From the NCBI GenBank assembly GCA_028278645.1, contig JANQDZ010000032.1, positions 1-57,757 on the forward strand: a stretch of 57,757 nucleotides of DNA, given 5' to 3'. Below, piece by piece: positions 16,374 to 24,418 of the stretch (position 1 is its first letter; each line of letters opens with the position of its first letter). The DNA comes from Longimicrobiales bacterium. Lineage in GTDB: Bacteria > Gemmatimonadota > Gemmatimonadetes > Longimicrobiales > Gaopeijiaceae. The notes under the pieces are model-generated. The model was given only the letters and a program-made list of their open reading frames with translations, was not told the DNA's origin and did no database searches. Position numbers and translations under genes: made by a program.

Positions 16374-19039
16374 TCCGGGGGATTCTAGCCGGTCTCATCG
16401 CCCTTGCGCCGCCGGAGTTTCGGGAACGGCACGGGGAGGAGTTGCTCCTTACCCACGTGAATAGGGCCTCCGAACGTCGTGGTTTTTTCCGGCGTATCCT
16501 CTTCGGTGTGGGGGAGGCGGTGGGGACAGTATTTTTGGTTCTCCGCCTCCGGCTCGAGCCCGGAAAGCCAAGCGGTGTACAGCCGCCGGCCGGGAGATTC
16601 CGGTTCTTTGAAACGTCCCGCCAGGACCTCCGGTTCGGACTCAGAACCCTCCGGCGTAACCCTGGATTCTCCGTCACGGTCATATTGGTCTTGGCCCTTG
16701 GGATCGGAGCCACCACAGGGATCTTCTCCGCCGCCAACGCCTTCTTCTTTCGCCCGCTTCCGTTTCAGCAGGCCGACCGCCTCGTACGGATCTTCGAGAC
16801 CAACCCGGAGTTCGGTTGGACCTACGCAGACGCAGCGCCCGCCAATGCTCTTGACTGGCGGGAGCAGGTCGCGGCCTTCGAGGACCTGGCCCTGTATACC
16901 GAATTCTCCAACCAGGTGACCTTCCTGCGAGACGGGGAGCCGGAGCTTCTGAACTTCACGTCCGTCACGGGGAACTTCTTCGACGTCCTCGGCGTGCGGC
17001 CGGCCCTGGGCCGGGGCTTTCGGTGGGAAGAGACGTGGCTCGGGAATGACGCTGTCATCGTCCTCAGCCACGCTGTCTGGGAATCTCACTTCGGGGCGGA
17101 TCCGGGTGTCATAGGCCGGTCGGTCGACTTCCCGGGTGGGACAGTGGAAATCGTAGGTGTCATGCCGCCGGAGTTCCGCTTCCCTGATTCTGCGGTTCAG
17201 GTTTGGACCCCCTGGGGTTGGGATCCGGCCAACAGAGGCGCCACATGGTTTCGCAGGGCCCATTGGGTAAAGCCGGTGGCTCGGCTGGCGGACGGGATCA
17301 GCGCAGAGGAGGCCAGCGCCCAACTCGAGGTGGTGGTTCAGCGCCTCCAGTCTGACTTCCCCGAAACCAACTCGGTAATGGGAGCTGGGCTCATGCCCTT
17401 CCGGCAGTTCCTCGTACGGGACATCCGGCCTCCTGTCCTGATCCTCCTGGGAGCGGTGGGCCTCCTCCTGGTGTTGGCCTGCACCAACGTGGCGAACCTC
17501 ATGCTCATTCGGGCTACCGACCGGTCCAAAGAGGTCGCCCTCCGGTTCGCTCTGGGGGCAGGCCGGATGCGCGTCGCTCGTATGATGCTGACTGAAAGCC
17601 TGATTCTGGCGCTCACAGGGGGAGGGGTGGGTCTGGCACTGGGGTGGGCCGGAGTCAAAGCGGTGGGACGGATGAATCCGTTGGGAATTGACGGAGCCAC
17701 GGAGGTAGCCCTGGACCATCGGGTCCTCCTCTTTGCCCTTGGGGTGTCTATTCTCAGCGGGATCCTGGTCGGCGTGGCACCAGCGTTCCGGGCCACTATG
17801 GGAGGGCTCGTGGAGAGCCTGAAGGAGGGCGGCCGGGGCGGGTCCATGGGCCGCGGTACCATCAAGGCCGCCAACGCCCTCGTCGTGGCTGAAGTTTCTT
17901 TGTCCTTGGTTCTGGTCCTGGCCGCGGGCCTCCTGATCCGAAGCTTCCTCCTCCTCCGGCAGGTGGACCCAGGGTTCACCACGGAAGGCACGCTGGCCGT
18001 CCAGTTCACCATTCCCGCCACCCGCTACGGGAGTCGGGACGAGGTGCTGGACTTCTACGATGAGTTCCTGCTCAGGCTCGAGGGGCAGGCCGGAATCGTG
18101 AGCGCTGGATCGGTAGGCCAGCTTCCCCTGAACGGCACAAGCTGGTCCAGTCAGTTCCAGGCCGAGGGGTGGCCTCCCGACCGCGTTGGCTTCGAAATCC
18201 TTCACCGAAGGGCCGATGAGGGGTACTTCGAGACGCTGGGAATTCCACTCATTCGAGGACGCCTTTTCAGTTCCGCCGATGGCCCCGACGATCCGCTGGT
18301 CGTAGTGGTCAATGAGACCTTCGCCCGAGAGCACTTTCCCGACGAAGATCCCCTCGGGCAGAGAATCGCCTACGACCGGGCCGCCAGCGAGGAGTCCACC
18401 TGGTACGAGATCATAGGGATCGTGGGCGACCAACATCAGGTGAGCCCGGGCCAGCCCCCGAGAGCAGAGGTCTTCGAGAACCGAAGTCAGGATTGGGGCC
18501 GAAACCAGTGGGTGGTTGTGAGGACCGAGCGGGCACCGGAGCAGATGGTGCCCAACGTCAGGGCGGTCCTCCGGGAGATGGATCCGGGTATCGCCCTGGC
18601 CTCGACACGGCCCCTCCGGACCGTGTGGCGAAGCTCCATGGCCCGCGAGGAATTCCTCCTAGCGCTCATGGTCACTTTTGGCGTGGTGGCCCTGCTACTG
18701 GCCTGCGTGGGGGTCTACGGGGTCACGACGGAAGCCGCGAGAAAACGAACGCAGGAAATCGGCATCCGAGTCGCCCTCGGGGCCAGACGGCATGAAGTCA
18801 TAGCGATGATGCTTGGCCGTGGGATGACCGTGGTTGGTGTGGGTCTCCTTGTGGGGATCGCCGTTTCCGTACCGGCCGGGAGGGCTCTCTCGGGGCTTCT
18901 GTTCGGGGTGGCGCCTTTAGACCCAGCGACGATGGTCTCCGTTGCGGTGGTTCTGGGCACGGCCGCATTCGGAGCTTCCTACCTTCCGGCTCGGAAGGCT
19001 ACCGCGATGGACCCGGTGGACTCCCTCAGAGCCGAGTGA
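16370..19039 (+). CDS. ADOP-family duplicated MacB/FtsX permease
   Basis: An 889-residue permease. Its N-terminal prefix differs from the first ADOP in the window: a short LIALAPPEFRERHGEELLLT segment and a hydrophobic stretch (GEAVGTVFLVLRLRL), then the DLRFGLRTLRRNPGFSVTVI core with the first TM at about 100-120. Two tandem MacB_PCD plus FtsX halves follow, recognisable by LACTNVANLMLIRATDRSKE in the first and VGVYGVTTEAARKRTQEIGI in the second. It ends in the usual APLDPAT... and ...MDPVDSLRAE. Its PadR gene overlaps it by four bases. No ATPase is nearby. Confidence 0.9.
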   Translation: MIRGILAGLIALAPPEFRERHGEELLLTHVNRASERRGFFRRILFGVGEAVGTVFLVLRLRLEPGKPSGVQPPAGRFRFFETSRQDLRFGLRTLRRNPGFSVTVILVLALGIGATTGIFSAANAFFFRPLPFQQADRLVRIFETNPEFGWTYADAAPANALDWREQVAAFEDLALYTEFSNQVTFLRDGEPELLNFTSVTGNFFDVLGVRPALGRGFRWEETWLGNDAVIVLSHAVWESHFGADPGVIGRSVDFPGGTVEIVGVMPPEFRFPDSAVQVWTPWGWDPANRGATWFRRAHWVKPVARLADGISAEEASAQLEVVVQRLQSDFPETNSVMGAGLMPFRQFLVRDIRPPVLILLGAVGLLLVLACTNVANLMLIRATDRSKEVALRFALGAGRMRVARMMLTESLILALTGGGVGLALGWAGVKAVGRMNPLGIDGATEVALDHRVLLFALGVSILSGILVGVAPAFRATMGGLVESLKEGGRGGSMGRGTIKAANALVVAEVSLSLVLVLAAGLLIRSFLLLRQVDPGFTTEGTLAVQFTIPATRYGSRDEVLDFYDEFLLRLEGQAGIVSAGSVGQLPLNGTSWSSQFQAEGWPPDRVGFEILHRRADEGYFETLGIPLIRGRLFSSADGPDDPLVVVVNETFAREHFPDEDPLGQRIAYDRAASEESTWYEIIGIVGDQHQVSPGQPPRAEVFENRSQDWGRNQWVVVRTERAPEQMVPNVRAVLREMDPGIALASTRPLRTVWRSSMAREEFLLALMVTFGVVALLLACVGVYGVTTEAARKRTQEIGIRVALGARRHEVIAMMLGRGMTVVGVGLLVGIAVSVPAGRALSGLLFGVAPLDPATMVSVAVVLGTAAFGASYLPARKATAMDPVDSLRAE

Positions 19040-19146
19040 CGGCGCCGCCACGCGACACGATCCGCCTGATCGCGTTTCAATCCATTCGATCCCTCCCGAG
19101 CCCGTGCAGTAGACCGGCTGGGAAATCCGTTCACGAGGCTTCCTCT

Positions 19147-19201
19147 TGTCGAATCACGAGGGGAAGATTATTCTTTTCCTGTCGAATCGCGAGGGAAGAT
19201 T
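19147..19201. promoter_or_regulatory. Paired direct repeats upstream of the third PadR gene
   Basis: TGTCGAATCACGAGGGGAAG (then ATT; 19147-19169) and TGTCGAATCGCGAGGGAAG (then ATT; 19180-19201) are near-identical and start 33 bp apart. They end 34 bases before the PadR ATG. The spacing is almost the same as that of the repeats upstream of the first PadR gene (32 bp), although the sequence is unrelated. They are candidate operators. Confidence 0.6.
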
Positions 19202-19235
19202 CCATTTCCCTCCGTTCTATCTCCCGGGAAGAGTC

Positions 19236-19568
19236 ATGCCCTCTTCATCTCACGACGTTCTCCGAGGAACCTTGGACATGCTTGTACTCCAGATCCTCGC
19301 CCATGAGCCGATGCACGGGTGGGGAATCAGCGAACGCATCCAGGGCCTATCCAAGGATGTACTCCGGGTCACTCAGGGTTCGCTCTACCCGGCTCTGCAC
19401 CGACTGGAGAAGCGCGGTCTTCTTACCTCCTATTGGGGTTCTTCCCGCAACAACCGCAAGGCGAAGTATTACCGTCTGACAGGGGCCGGTGAGAAGTCCC
19501 TGGGACAGGAGGCGGAGGGGTGGGAACGGTTCGTGGCCGCGGTTCAGGGTGTTATGGGCGGCGTCTGA
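19236..19568 (+). CDS. PadR-family transcriptional regulator
   Basis: A 110-residue PadR protein: SHDVLRGTLDMLVLQILAHE, MHGWGISERIQGLSKDVLRV, TQGSLYPALHRLEKRGLLTS and a C-terminal helix ending FVAAVQGVMGG. It is closer to the first PadR in the window (shared SKDVL and QGSLYPALHRL) than to the second. The frame opens 30 codons upstream, but those codons cross the repeat pair, so the ATG at 19236 is preferred. The ADOP gene starts 38 bases downstream. Confidence 0.92.
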   Translation: MPSSSHDVLRGTLDMLVLQILAHEPMHGWGISERIQGLSKDVLRVTQGSLYPALHRLEKRGLLTSYWGSSRNNRKAKYYRLTGAGEKSLGQEAEGWERFVAAVQGVMGGV

Positions 19569-19606
19569 CCAGGCCAGCCAGAAGAGACTGACCAGAATAA
19601 ACTGAT

Positions 19607-22279
19607 ATGAAGTGGATCCACCAGCTCCGGTTCCTCCTCCGGCCGTTCTTTGGCAGAAACAGAGTCCACCAGGAAATGGACCAGGAGTTTCGTTTTCATC
19701 TAGAGATGGAAAGGGAAAAGCTGAGGGCCCAGGGCATGGACCCTGAGACCGCCCGAAGAGAGGCCTCACTGCGGTTCGGCTGTGTGGAAGGCCTCAAAGA
19801 GGAGGTCCGAGACGTGGATGGCGTTGGCTGGATCGAGAAGCTCCTATCGGATGCCCGGTTTGGCATCCGTGTCCTCAGAAGTAACCCCGTCTTCGCGGGC
19901 GTCGCCGTCCTGACGCTCGCCCTCGGAATCGGGGCGAGCACCGCCATCTTCAGCCTCGTTGACGGCATCCTCCTCAGGCCACTGCCCTTCGAAGATCCAG
20001 AAGAGCTCGTAACAGTGTGGGCCGATCTTTCCGGAATTGACGGCCCCGTCCAAGAGTGGCTCTCCTTTCCCAACTATGAGGATGCCAGGGGCTCAGGTCT
20101 GTTCGAGGAGCTTGGCGCTTACTTCGAGTGGCAGGGAAGCCTGGCCGGAGACGGGGCTACGCAGGCCCTCCAGGGGATTCAGCTAAGTCCTGAGATGATC
20201 TCCACCGTCCTCGGAGTGAGCCCGATCCTGGGCCGGGGCCTGTTAACGGAGGACGGCCGGGATGGCGCTCCCCCCGTAGCCCTCATCAGCCAGGGCCTTT
20301 GGGATCGCCTCTTCGGTAGCGATCCAGGCGTCCTGGAGATGACGCTACTCCTGGACGGAACCCCGTATGAGATCGTGGGAGTCATGCCGACCGGGTTCAC
20401 CTTCCCCAATCTGGGTGGGGGTTTCTCGGCCCAGCTCCTAGACCAGGAGGTTTGGCTCCCTCTGCAGACTGAAGGCCTCCCCCAGGACCGCGGGGACGCC
20501 TTCATCCGTACCTTGGGTCGATTGGCTCCCGGGATTTCGGTGGAGGTGGCCCGGGAACGACTCCTTCAACTCGGGAACCGCTTGTCCGAAGAGTATCCGG
20601 AGGCCAACACAGGTGTCACCTACAGCATATTCCCCCTTCAAAAGGACATGGTGCAGGCCCAGGAGGAAGGACTCTGGGTCTTGTTGGGCTCGGTAGGGTT
20701 TATCCTTCTTCTGGTCTGCCTGAATCTTGCCAACCTTCTCCTGGCCCGGGGATCGGCCCGGCTCGAAGAGATGGCCGTCCGATCGGCTCTCGGAGCCGGA
20801 CGCCGTCGGCTCATCCGGCAACTCGTGACCGAAAGTACCGTCTTGGCCGTCCTCGGGGGTGGGCTGGGGATGCTTGTCGCCTACCTGGCGACAGACCTCC
20901 TTGTCTCTATGGCTCCTGAAGGCACACCCCGCCTCGAGGGTGTCGGCGTCGATGGCCGGATCCTCCTCTTTGCCACGGTCGTGACCCTGGGGTCCGGCCT
21001 GCTATTCGGGCTGTTTCCCGCCTGGCGACTGGCCTCGGGCAACCTCCAGGGGGATCTCGCTTCTGGGAGCCGGACATCCGAGGGAAGAGGTGGCGCGCGC
21101 CTCCGGTCCGGGATGGTAGGGGGCCAGATGGCCGTGGCCCTCGTCCTTCTGGTTGGAGCTGGCCTCCTTCTCCAGACCTTTCGTCAACTCTCCAGGGTCG
21201 ACCTCGGCTACGATCCTACCGGGGTTGCCGCCGGCTTCATCGGCCTGAACGGGGACCGGTATCCGGAGGCCGTGGATCGGATCGCGTTTGTGACGGAACT
21301 CGAAGGGCGGGTGTCGGCCCTTCCTGGGGTCGAGGAAACGGGAATCGTCAGCACGCTGCCTCTCTCCGGTCTCAACGGTGATGTGGGCTTCCAGGTCGAG
21401 GGGCGCACACCGCCCCCACCCGGCCAGGAAAACATCTCTTGGATCCGGCGGATCACCCCGGGTTACCTCGGCGCCATGAGAATCCCTATCCTCGAAGGAC
21501 GGCCTTTTATGGATGCGGACAACCGGGACCAGGAGGCCCGTGTGATTCTGGTGAACGAGACGTTGGCGGAACGGTATTTCCCCGGGGAGACCGCCGTTGG
21601 AAAGCGCCTGAATTTCGGCGATCCCGACGACCCGACCTGGCGGGAGATCGTTGGCGTGGTCCGGAACGTGAAGAACTTCGGCCTCCGGGCGGGAAGCCCC
21701 AACGCCACGTACTTCCCCTATGCCCAAGTCCCGAATCTTGGCCTGTTCATCACGGCGCGAACCACCCTCGAAAACCCTGAATCTTTGATCCCCGCTCTCC
21801 GCGGGGAACTCGCCCAGATCGACGAACAGATAGCCCTGGCCCAACCTGGAACCATGGAGGGTATGGTCTCAGGGGCCCTGGCCCAGGAGCGCTTCGTGGC
21901 TACCCTTTTGACACTGTTTGCCGGGGTGGCTCTGTTCCTGGCAGCAGTCGGGCTGTACGGTGTGGTGGCGTATAACGTCGCTCTAAGGACTCGGGAAATG
22001 GGCCTCCGAATCGCCCTCGGTGCGGACGGGGGAAGAATCACACGTCTGGTCCTAGGCAAGAGCATGTTCTTGGGCGTCAGTGGACTGCTAATCGGTCTCG
22101 GAGGCGCAGTGGCCCTTACCCGGTTCATGGAGGGGATGCTTTTCGGGGTCAGGCCAACCGATTCCGGAGTTCTGGCAGTCACGTCAGGCCTCCTCCTGTT
22201 CGTGGCAGGCCTCGCCAGCGCTATCCCCGCGTGGCGGGCCACCAGGGTGGACCCAGCACGGGCTCTAAAAGCGGACTGA
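19607..22279 (+). CDS. ADOP-family duplicated MacB/FtsX permease
   Basis: An 890-residue permease with the classical prefix domain (about 1-75; MDQEFRFHLEMEREKLRAQG, PETARREASLRFG). The first TM is at about 97-117 (FAGVAVLTLALGIGASTAIF). The FtsX cores read VCLNLANLLLARGSARLEEM and VGLYGVVAYNVALRTREMGL. It ends DPARALKAD, the family C-terminus. It follows its PadR gene by 38 bases. The prefix type matches that of the first ADOP, as does its regulator, which suggests co-duplication of the regulator-permease pair. Confidence 0.9.
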   Translation: MKWIHQLRFLLRPFFGRNRVHQEMDQEFRFHLEMEREKLRAQGMDPETARREASLRFGCVEGLKEEVRDVDGVGWIEKLLSDARFGIRVLRSNPVFAGVAVLTLALGIGASTAIFSLVDGILLRPLPFEDPEELVTVWADLSGIDGPVQEWLSFPNYEDARGSGLFEELGAYFEWQGSLAGDGATQALQGIQLSPEMISTVLGVSPILGRGLLTEDGRDGAPPVALISQGLWDRLFGSDPGVLEMTLLLDGTPYEIVGVMPTGFTFPNLGGGFSAQLLDQEVWLPLQTEGLPQDRGDAFIRTLGRLAPGISVEVARERLLQLGNRLSEEYPEANTGVTYSIFPLQKDMVQAQEEGLWVLLGSVGFILLLVCLNLANLLLARGSARLEEMAVRSALGAGRRRLIRQLVTESTVLAVLGGGLGMLVAYLATDLLVSMAPEGTPRLEGVGVDGRILLFATVVTLGSGLLFGLFPAWRLASGNLQGDLASGSRTSEGRGGARLRSGMVGGQMAVALVLLVGAGLLLQTFRQLSRVDLGYDPTGVAAGFIGLNGDRYPEAVDRIAFVTELEGRVSALPGVEETGIVSTLPLSGLNGDVGFQVEGRTPPPPGQENISWIRRITPGYLGAMRIPILEGRPFMDADNRDQEARVILVNETLAERYFPGETAVGKRLNFGDPDDPTWREIVGVVRNVKNFGLRAGSPNATYFPYAQVPNLGLFITARTTLENPESLIPALRGELAQIDEQIALAQPGTMEGMVSGALAQERFVATLLTLFAGVALFLAAVGLYGVVAYNVALRTREMGLRIALGADGGRITRLVLGKSMFLGVSGLLIGLGGAVALTRFMEGMLFGVRPTDSGVLAVTSGLLLFVAGLASAIPAWRATRVDPARALKAD

Positions 22280-22493
22280 ACGGCCCCAGAGGGGCGTTGG
22301 CGCATGGCTCGAGGCTGAGCGCACAGCGCCCCCTGCCCCCCAAGCCATCCGGCCCGATACAGCGTTCCTGAATCTGCCGGCCCTGAGGGGACCTCACCCC
22401 CAGGGCGATGATTGGAAGAGTGTGAGACAGTAGGTGGTACCTTGAGTGGGGGCACCTCACCTTGCGAAACCTGAAGCGCGGAGTCCTAACGCC

Positions 22494-22976
22494 CTACTCC
22501 GTGGGGTCCAAATGGCTCAGGTCCACACTGGTTCGCTCCAGCGCAGTCGCCAAGACGACGATTGTCCTGATCGAACTGACGCTCGCACTCTCGACTCCTT
22601 CCCGCAGCCTCCGCCCGAGGGTTCCGTTGTCGGGGGCACGGACTTTCGCCAAGAATGAATCGTTTCCAGCGATCTTGTGGAGTTCCAACACCTCAGGCAT
22701 CCTCAAAAGCGCCTCTTCAACATCGTCCTCCCGGGATACTTCTGTGGCCGAAAGGAAGACGAAGGCCGTCACACCCAACCCAACCGCACCTGGATCTAAA
22801 CGTGCCTCGAATGCGCGGACAACTCCCGCCTCCTTCAACCTTTTGAGCCTCGCGAAGACCGTGGAGGTCGCGGTACCGATCCTTCGGCCAATCTCCGCGT
22901 TGGGCATGCGGGCATCCTCTTGAAGGAGACGTAAGATCTCCAAGTCAACTGGGTCGAGGGAAACCTGATGATCCAT
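22494..22976 (-). CDS. Lrp/AsnC-family transcriptional regulator
   Basis: A 160-residue regulator. The N-terminal helix-turn-helix is LDPVDLEILRLLQEDARMPN and AEIGRRIGTATSTVFARLKR; the C-terminal RAM (ligand-binding, oligomerising) domain includes VTAFVFLSATEVSREDDVEE and the HKIAGNDSFLAKVRAPDNGT strand that usually carries the G-x-x-D effector-loop signature. An AGGG ribosome site supports the ATG. It is divergent from a secreted hydrolase gene across 234 bases, which contain a nested inverted repeat that is a likely operator for both genes. Confidence 0.9.
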   Translation of the reverse strand: MDHQVSLDPVDLEILRLLQEDARMPNAEIGRRIGTATSTVFARLKRLKEAGVVRAFEARLDPGAVGLGVTAFVFLSATEVSREDDVEEALLRMPEVLELHKIAGNDSFLAKVRAPDNGTLGRRLREGVESASVSSIRTIVVLATALERTSVDLSHLDPTE

Positions 22977-23035
22977 GAGGATCCCTTCCGTTTTTGTTTC
23001 GGTCAGAGGGTTGACCTGGGTACATGAAACTGTAA

Positions 23036-23069
23036 TTTTGTCGCTATTGCGTCAATAACTACGACAAAA
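23036..23069. promoter_or_regulatory. Nested inverted repeat, candidate Lrp-type operator
   Basis: TTTTGTCG (23036-23043) is matched by its exact complement CGACAAAA (23062-23069). Inside them is a second perfect inverted repeat, TATTG-CGT-CAATA (23045-23057). The site sits in the AT-richer part of the region between the Lrp/AsnC gene and the divergent hydrolase gene. Lrp-type proteins bind such AT-rich dyads and often control a divergent neighbour and themselves. Confidence 0.65.
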
Positions 23070-23210
23070 ACGCATTCATTTGCCCAAAACACCGACAGAA
23101 AAGCACGTTTCCTGTAGACGGGCGGGTAAGCCGTAGTTCTCATCCTCCCCACAGGCATCAGACCCCTGAAAAAGGGGGACACAACGCTCATCATGAAGGA
23201 AGTTAATCTG

Positions 23211-24377
23211 ATGACCAGGAAAACAACCAATAGTCTGCTCGCGGTAGGCGCGCTTCTCCTCATGGTTCCTCACCATGGATCGGGGCAGGCCCAAATCCGA
23301 GAACCCGATGAAGGACAACTGCGCAGAATACTGCTCCCAGCTCCAACGGGGCCCTACGCCGTCGGAATCACACGCTTCGTCATTGCTGATTCCTCCCGGC
23401 CAGACACGATAATGCCTGAGCTCGGCGACCGGCGACTCTCCATTTGGCTTTGGTACCCCGCTCTAAGGGATTCCACCGTGGAGCTTCACCCTTACATGGA
23501 CCTACCGACGGCAAGAGCGCTCGCGGCCAACCAAGGGATTCCCGAGGGGTTCTCGGAAAGGGTAGTGGGGCACGCCTTAGACCACCCATCACCGGCACCC
23601 AGTCCGGTCGGAGGCTGGCCAGTCCTGCTTTTCTCTCACGGTCTTTCCTGGCCCGTGTCTTATTACCATACCATTCTCGGCGATCAGGTTAGCCGCGGGG
23701 CGTTGGTCGTGGCTGTAGAGCACACCCACGGCGCCGATCCGGTCGTGTTTCCTTCGGGAGAGATCGTTCCTTGGGGTCTCTTCAAGGACTGGGGTGACGA
23801 CATCGGGGAAGACGCACTCCGCGAATACCTCCCGACCTGGCGGGACGATCTCCTCTTCGTCCTTTCTGCGGTACGAGACGGCGGGGGGATTCCCGAGCCA
23901 GCAAGCTCAATCCTTCGAGCTTCCGATCTTAGGGCGGTAGGGGCCTTTGGCCACTCCTATGGCGGAGCCGCAGCCATCCTCGCCGCCGAAGCATCTCCTG
24001 AGATCGTGGGGGCAGTGAATCTGGACGGCAGTTCCTGGACTGGCGGGTCGCCGTACTCCGTCTCGGCACCCTCGCTTTACCTCATCAGCGGGGTAAACGA
24101 GGCTGAATTCTCGGGGAACCAGTGGAAAAGTGGGGAGGCATTCCTTCTTGAGGGCGTGGTCCAAGGTGCCACTCACACAGCTTTCTCCGACCTCTTGACG
24201 GTTTTCCGCCACTACTCCCGGACGATGGGGCCCCGCGGGCGGATGCATCCGAATCGCGCAATCGCCGTCACCAACGAGCTGGTGGCCCGGTTTTTCGGCG
24301 ACCTCAGGAGTGGAAAGAGTGTTGGAGAGTTGGCCGGAGGTCTGGCGATGTCCGACGTGACAGTTCATGTCCGTTGA
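23211..24377 (+). CDS. Secreted alpha/beta hydrolase (PAF-acetylhydrolase-like)
   Basis: A 388-residue exported hydrolase. The signal peptide is NSLLAVGALLLMVPHHGSGQ. The catalytic domain has an oxyanion region PVLLFSHGLSWPVSYY, the nucleophile elbow G-H-S249-Y-G-G, an acid candidate in GAVNLDGSSW or the following strand, and a histidine in QGATHTAFSDL. This pattern resembles the platelet-activating-factor acetylhydrolase/dienelactone hydrolase group. The ATG at 23211 has AAGGAAG eight bases upstream; an ATG at 23193 lacks a site. It may be controlled by the divergent Lrp-type regulator. Substrate unknown; carboxyl ester hydrolysis is likely. Confidence 0.82.
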   Translation: MTRKTTNSLLAVGALLLMVPHHGSGQAQIREPDEGQLRRILLPAPTGPYAVGITRFVIADSSRPDTIMPELGDRRLSIWLWYPALRDSTVELHPYMDLPTARALAANQGIPEGFSERVVGHALDHPSPAPSPVGGWPVLLFSHGLSWPVSYYHTILGDQVSRGALVVAVEHTHGADPVVFPSGEIVPWGLFKDWGDDIGEDALREYLPTWRDDLLFVLSAVRDGGGIPEPASSILRASDLRAVGAFGHSYGGAAAILAAEASPEIVGAVNLDGSSWTGGSPYSVSAPSLYLISGVNEAEFSGNQWKSGEAFLLEGVVQGATHTAFSDLLTVFRHYSRTMGPRGRMHPNRAIAVTNELVARFFGDLRSGKSVGELAGGLAMSDVTVHVR

Positions 24378-24418
24378 GCGCCTGACTCTCCCCAAATATC
24401 GGCCCAAGGAGCCCAACA

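Noticed and set aside
16385-18436. 683-codon open frame on the minus strand
   Set aside because: It is fully antisense to the second ADOP permease, has no domain, no ribosome site, and a composition rich in Pro, Gly, His and Glu typical of reverse frames of GC-rich genes.
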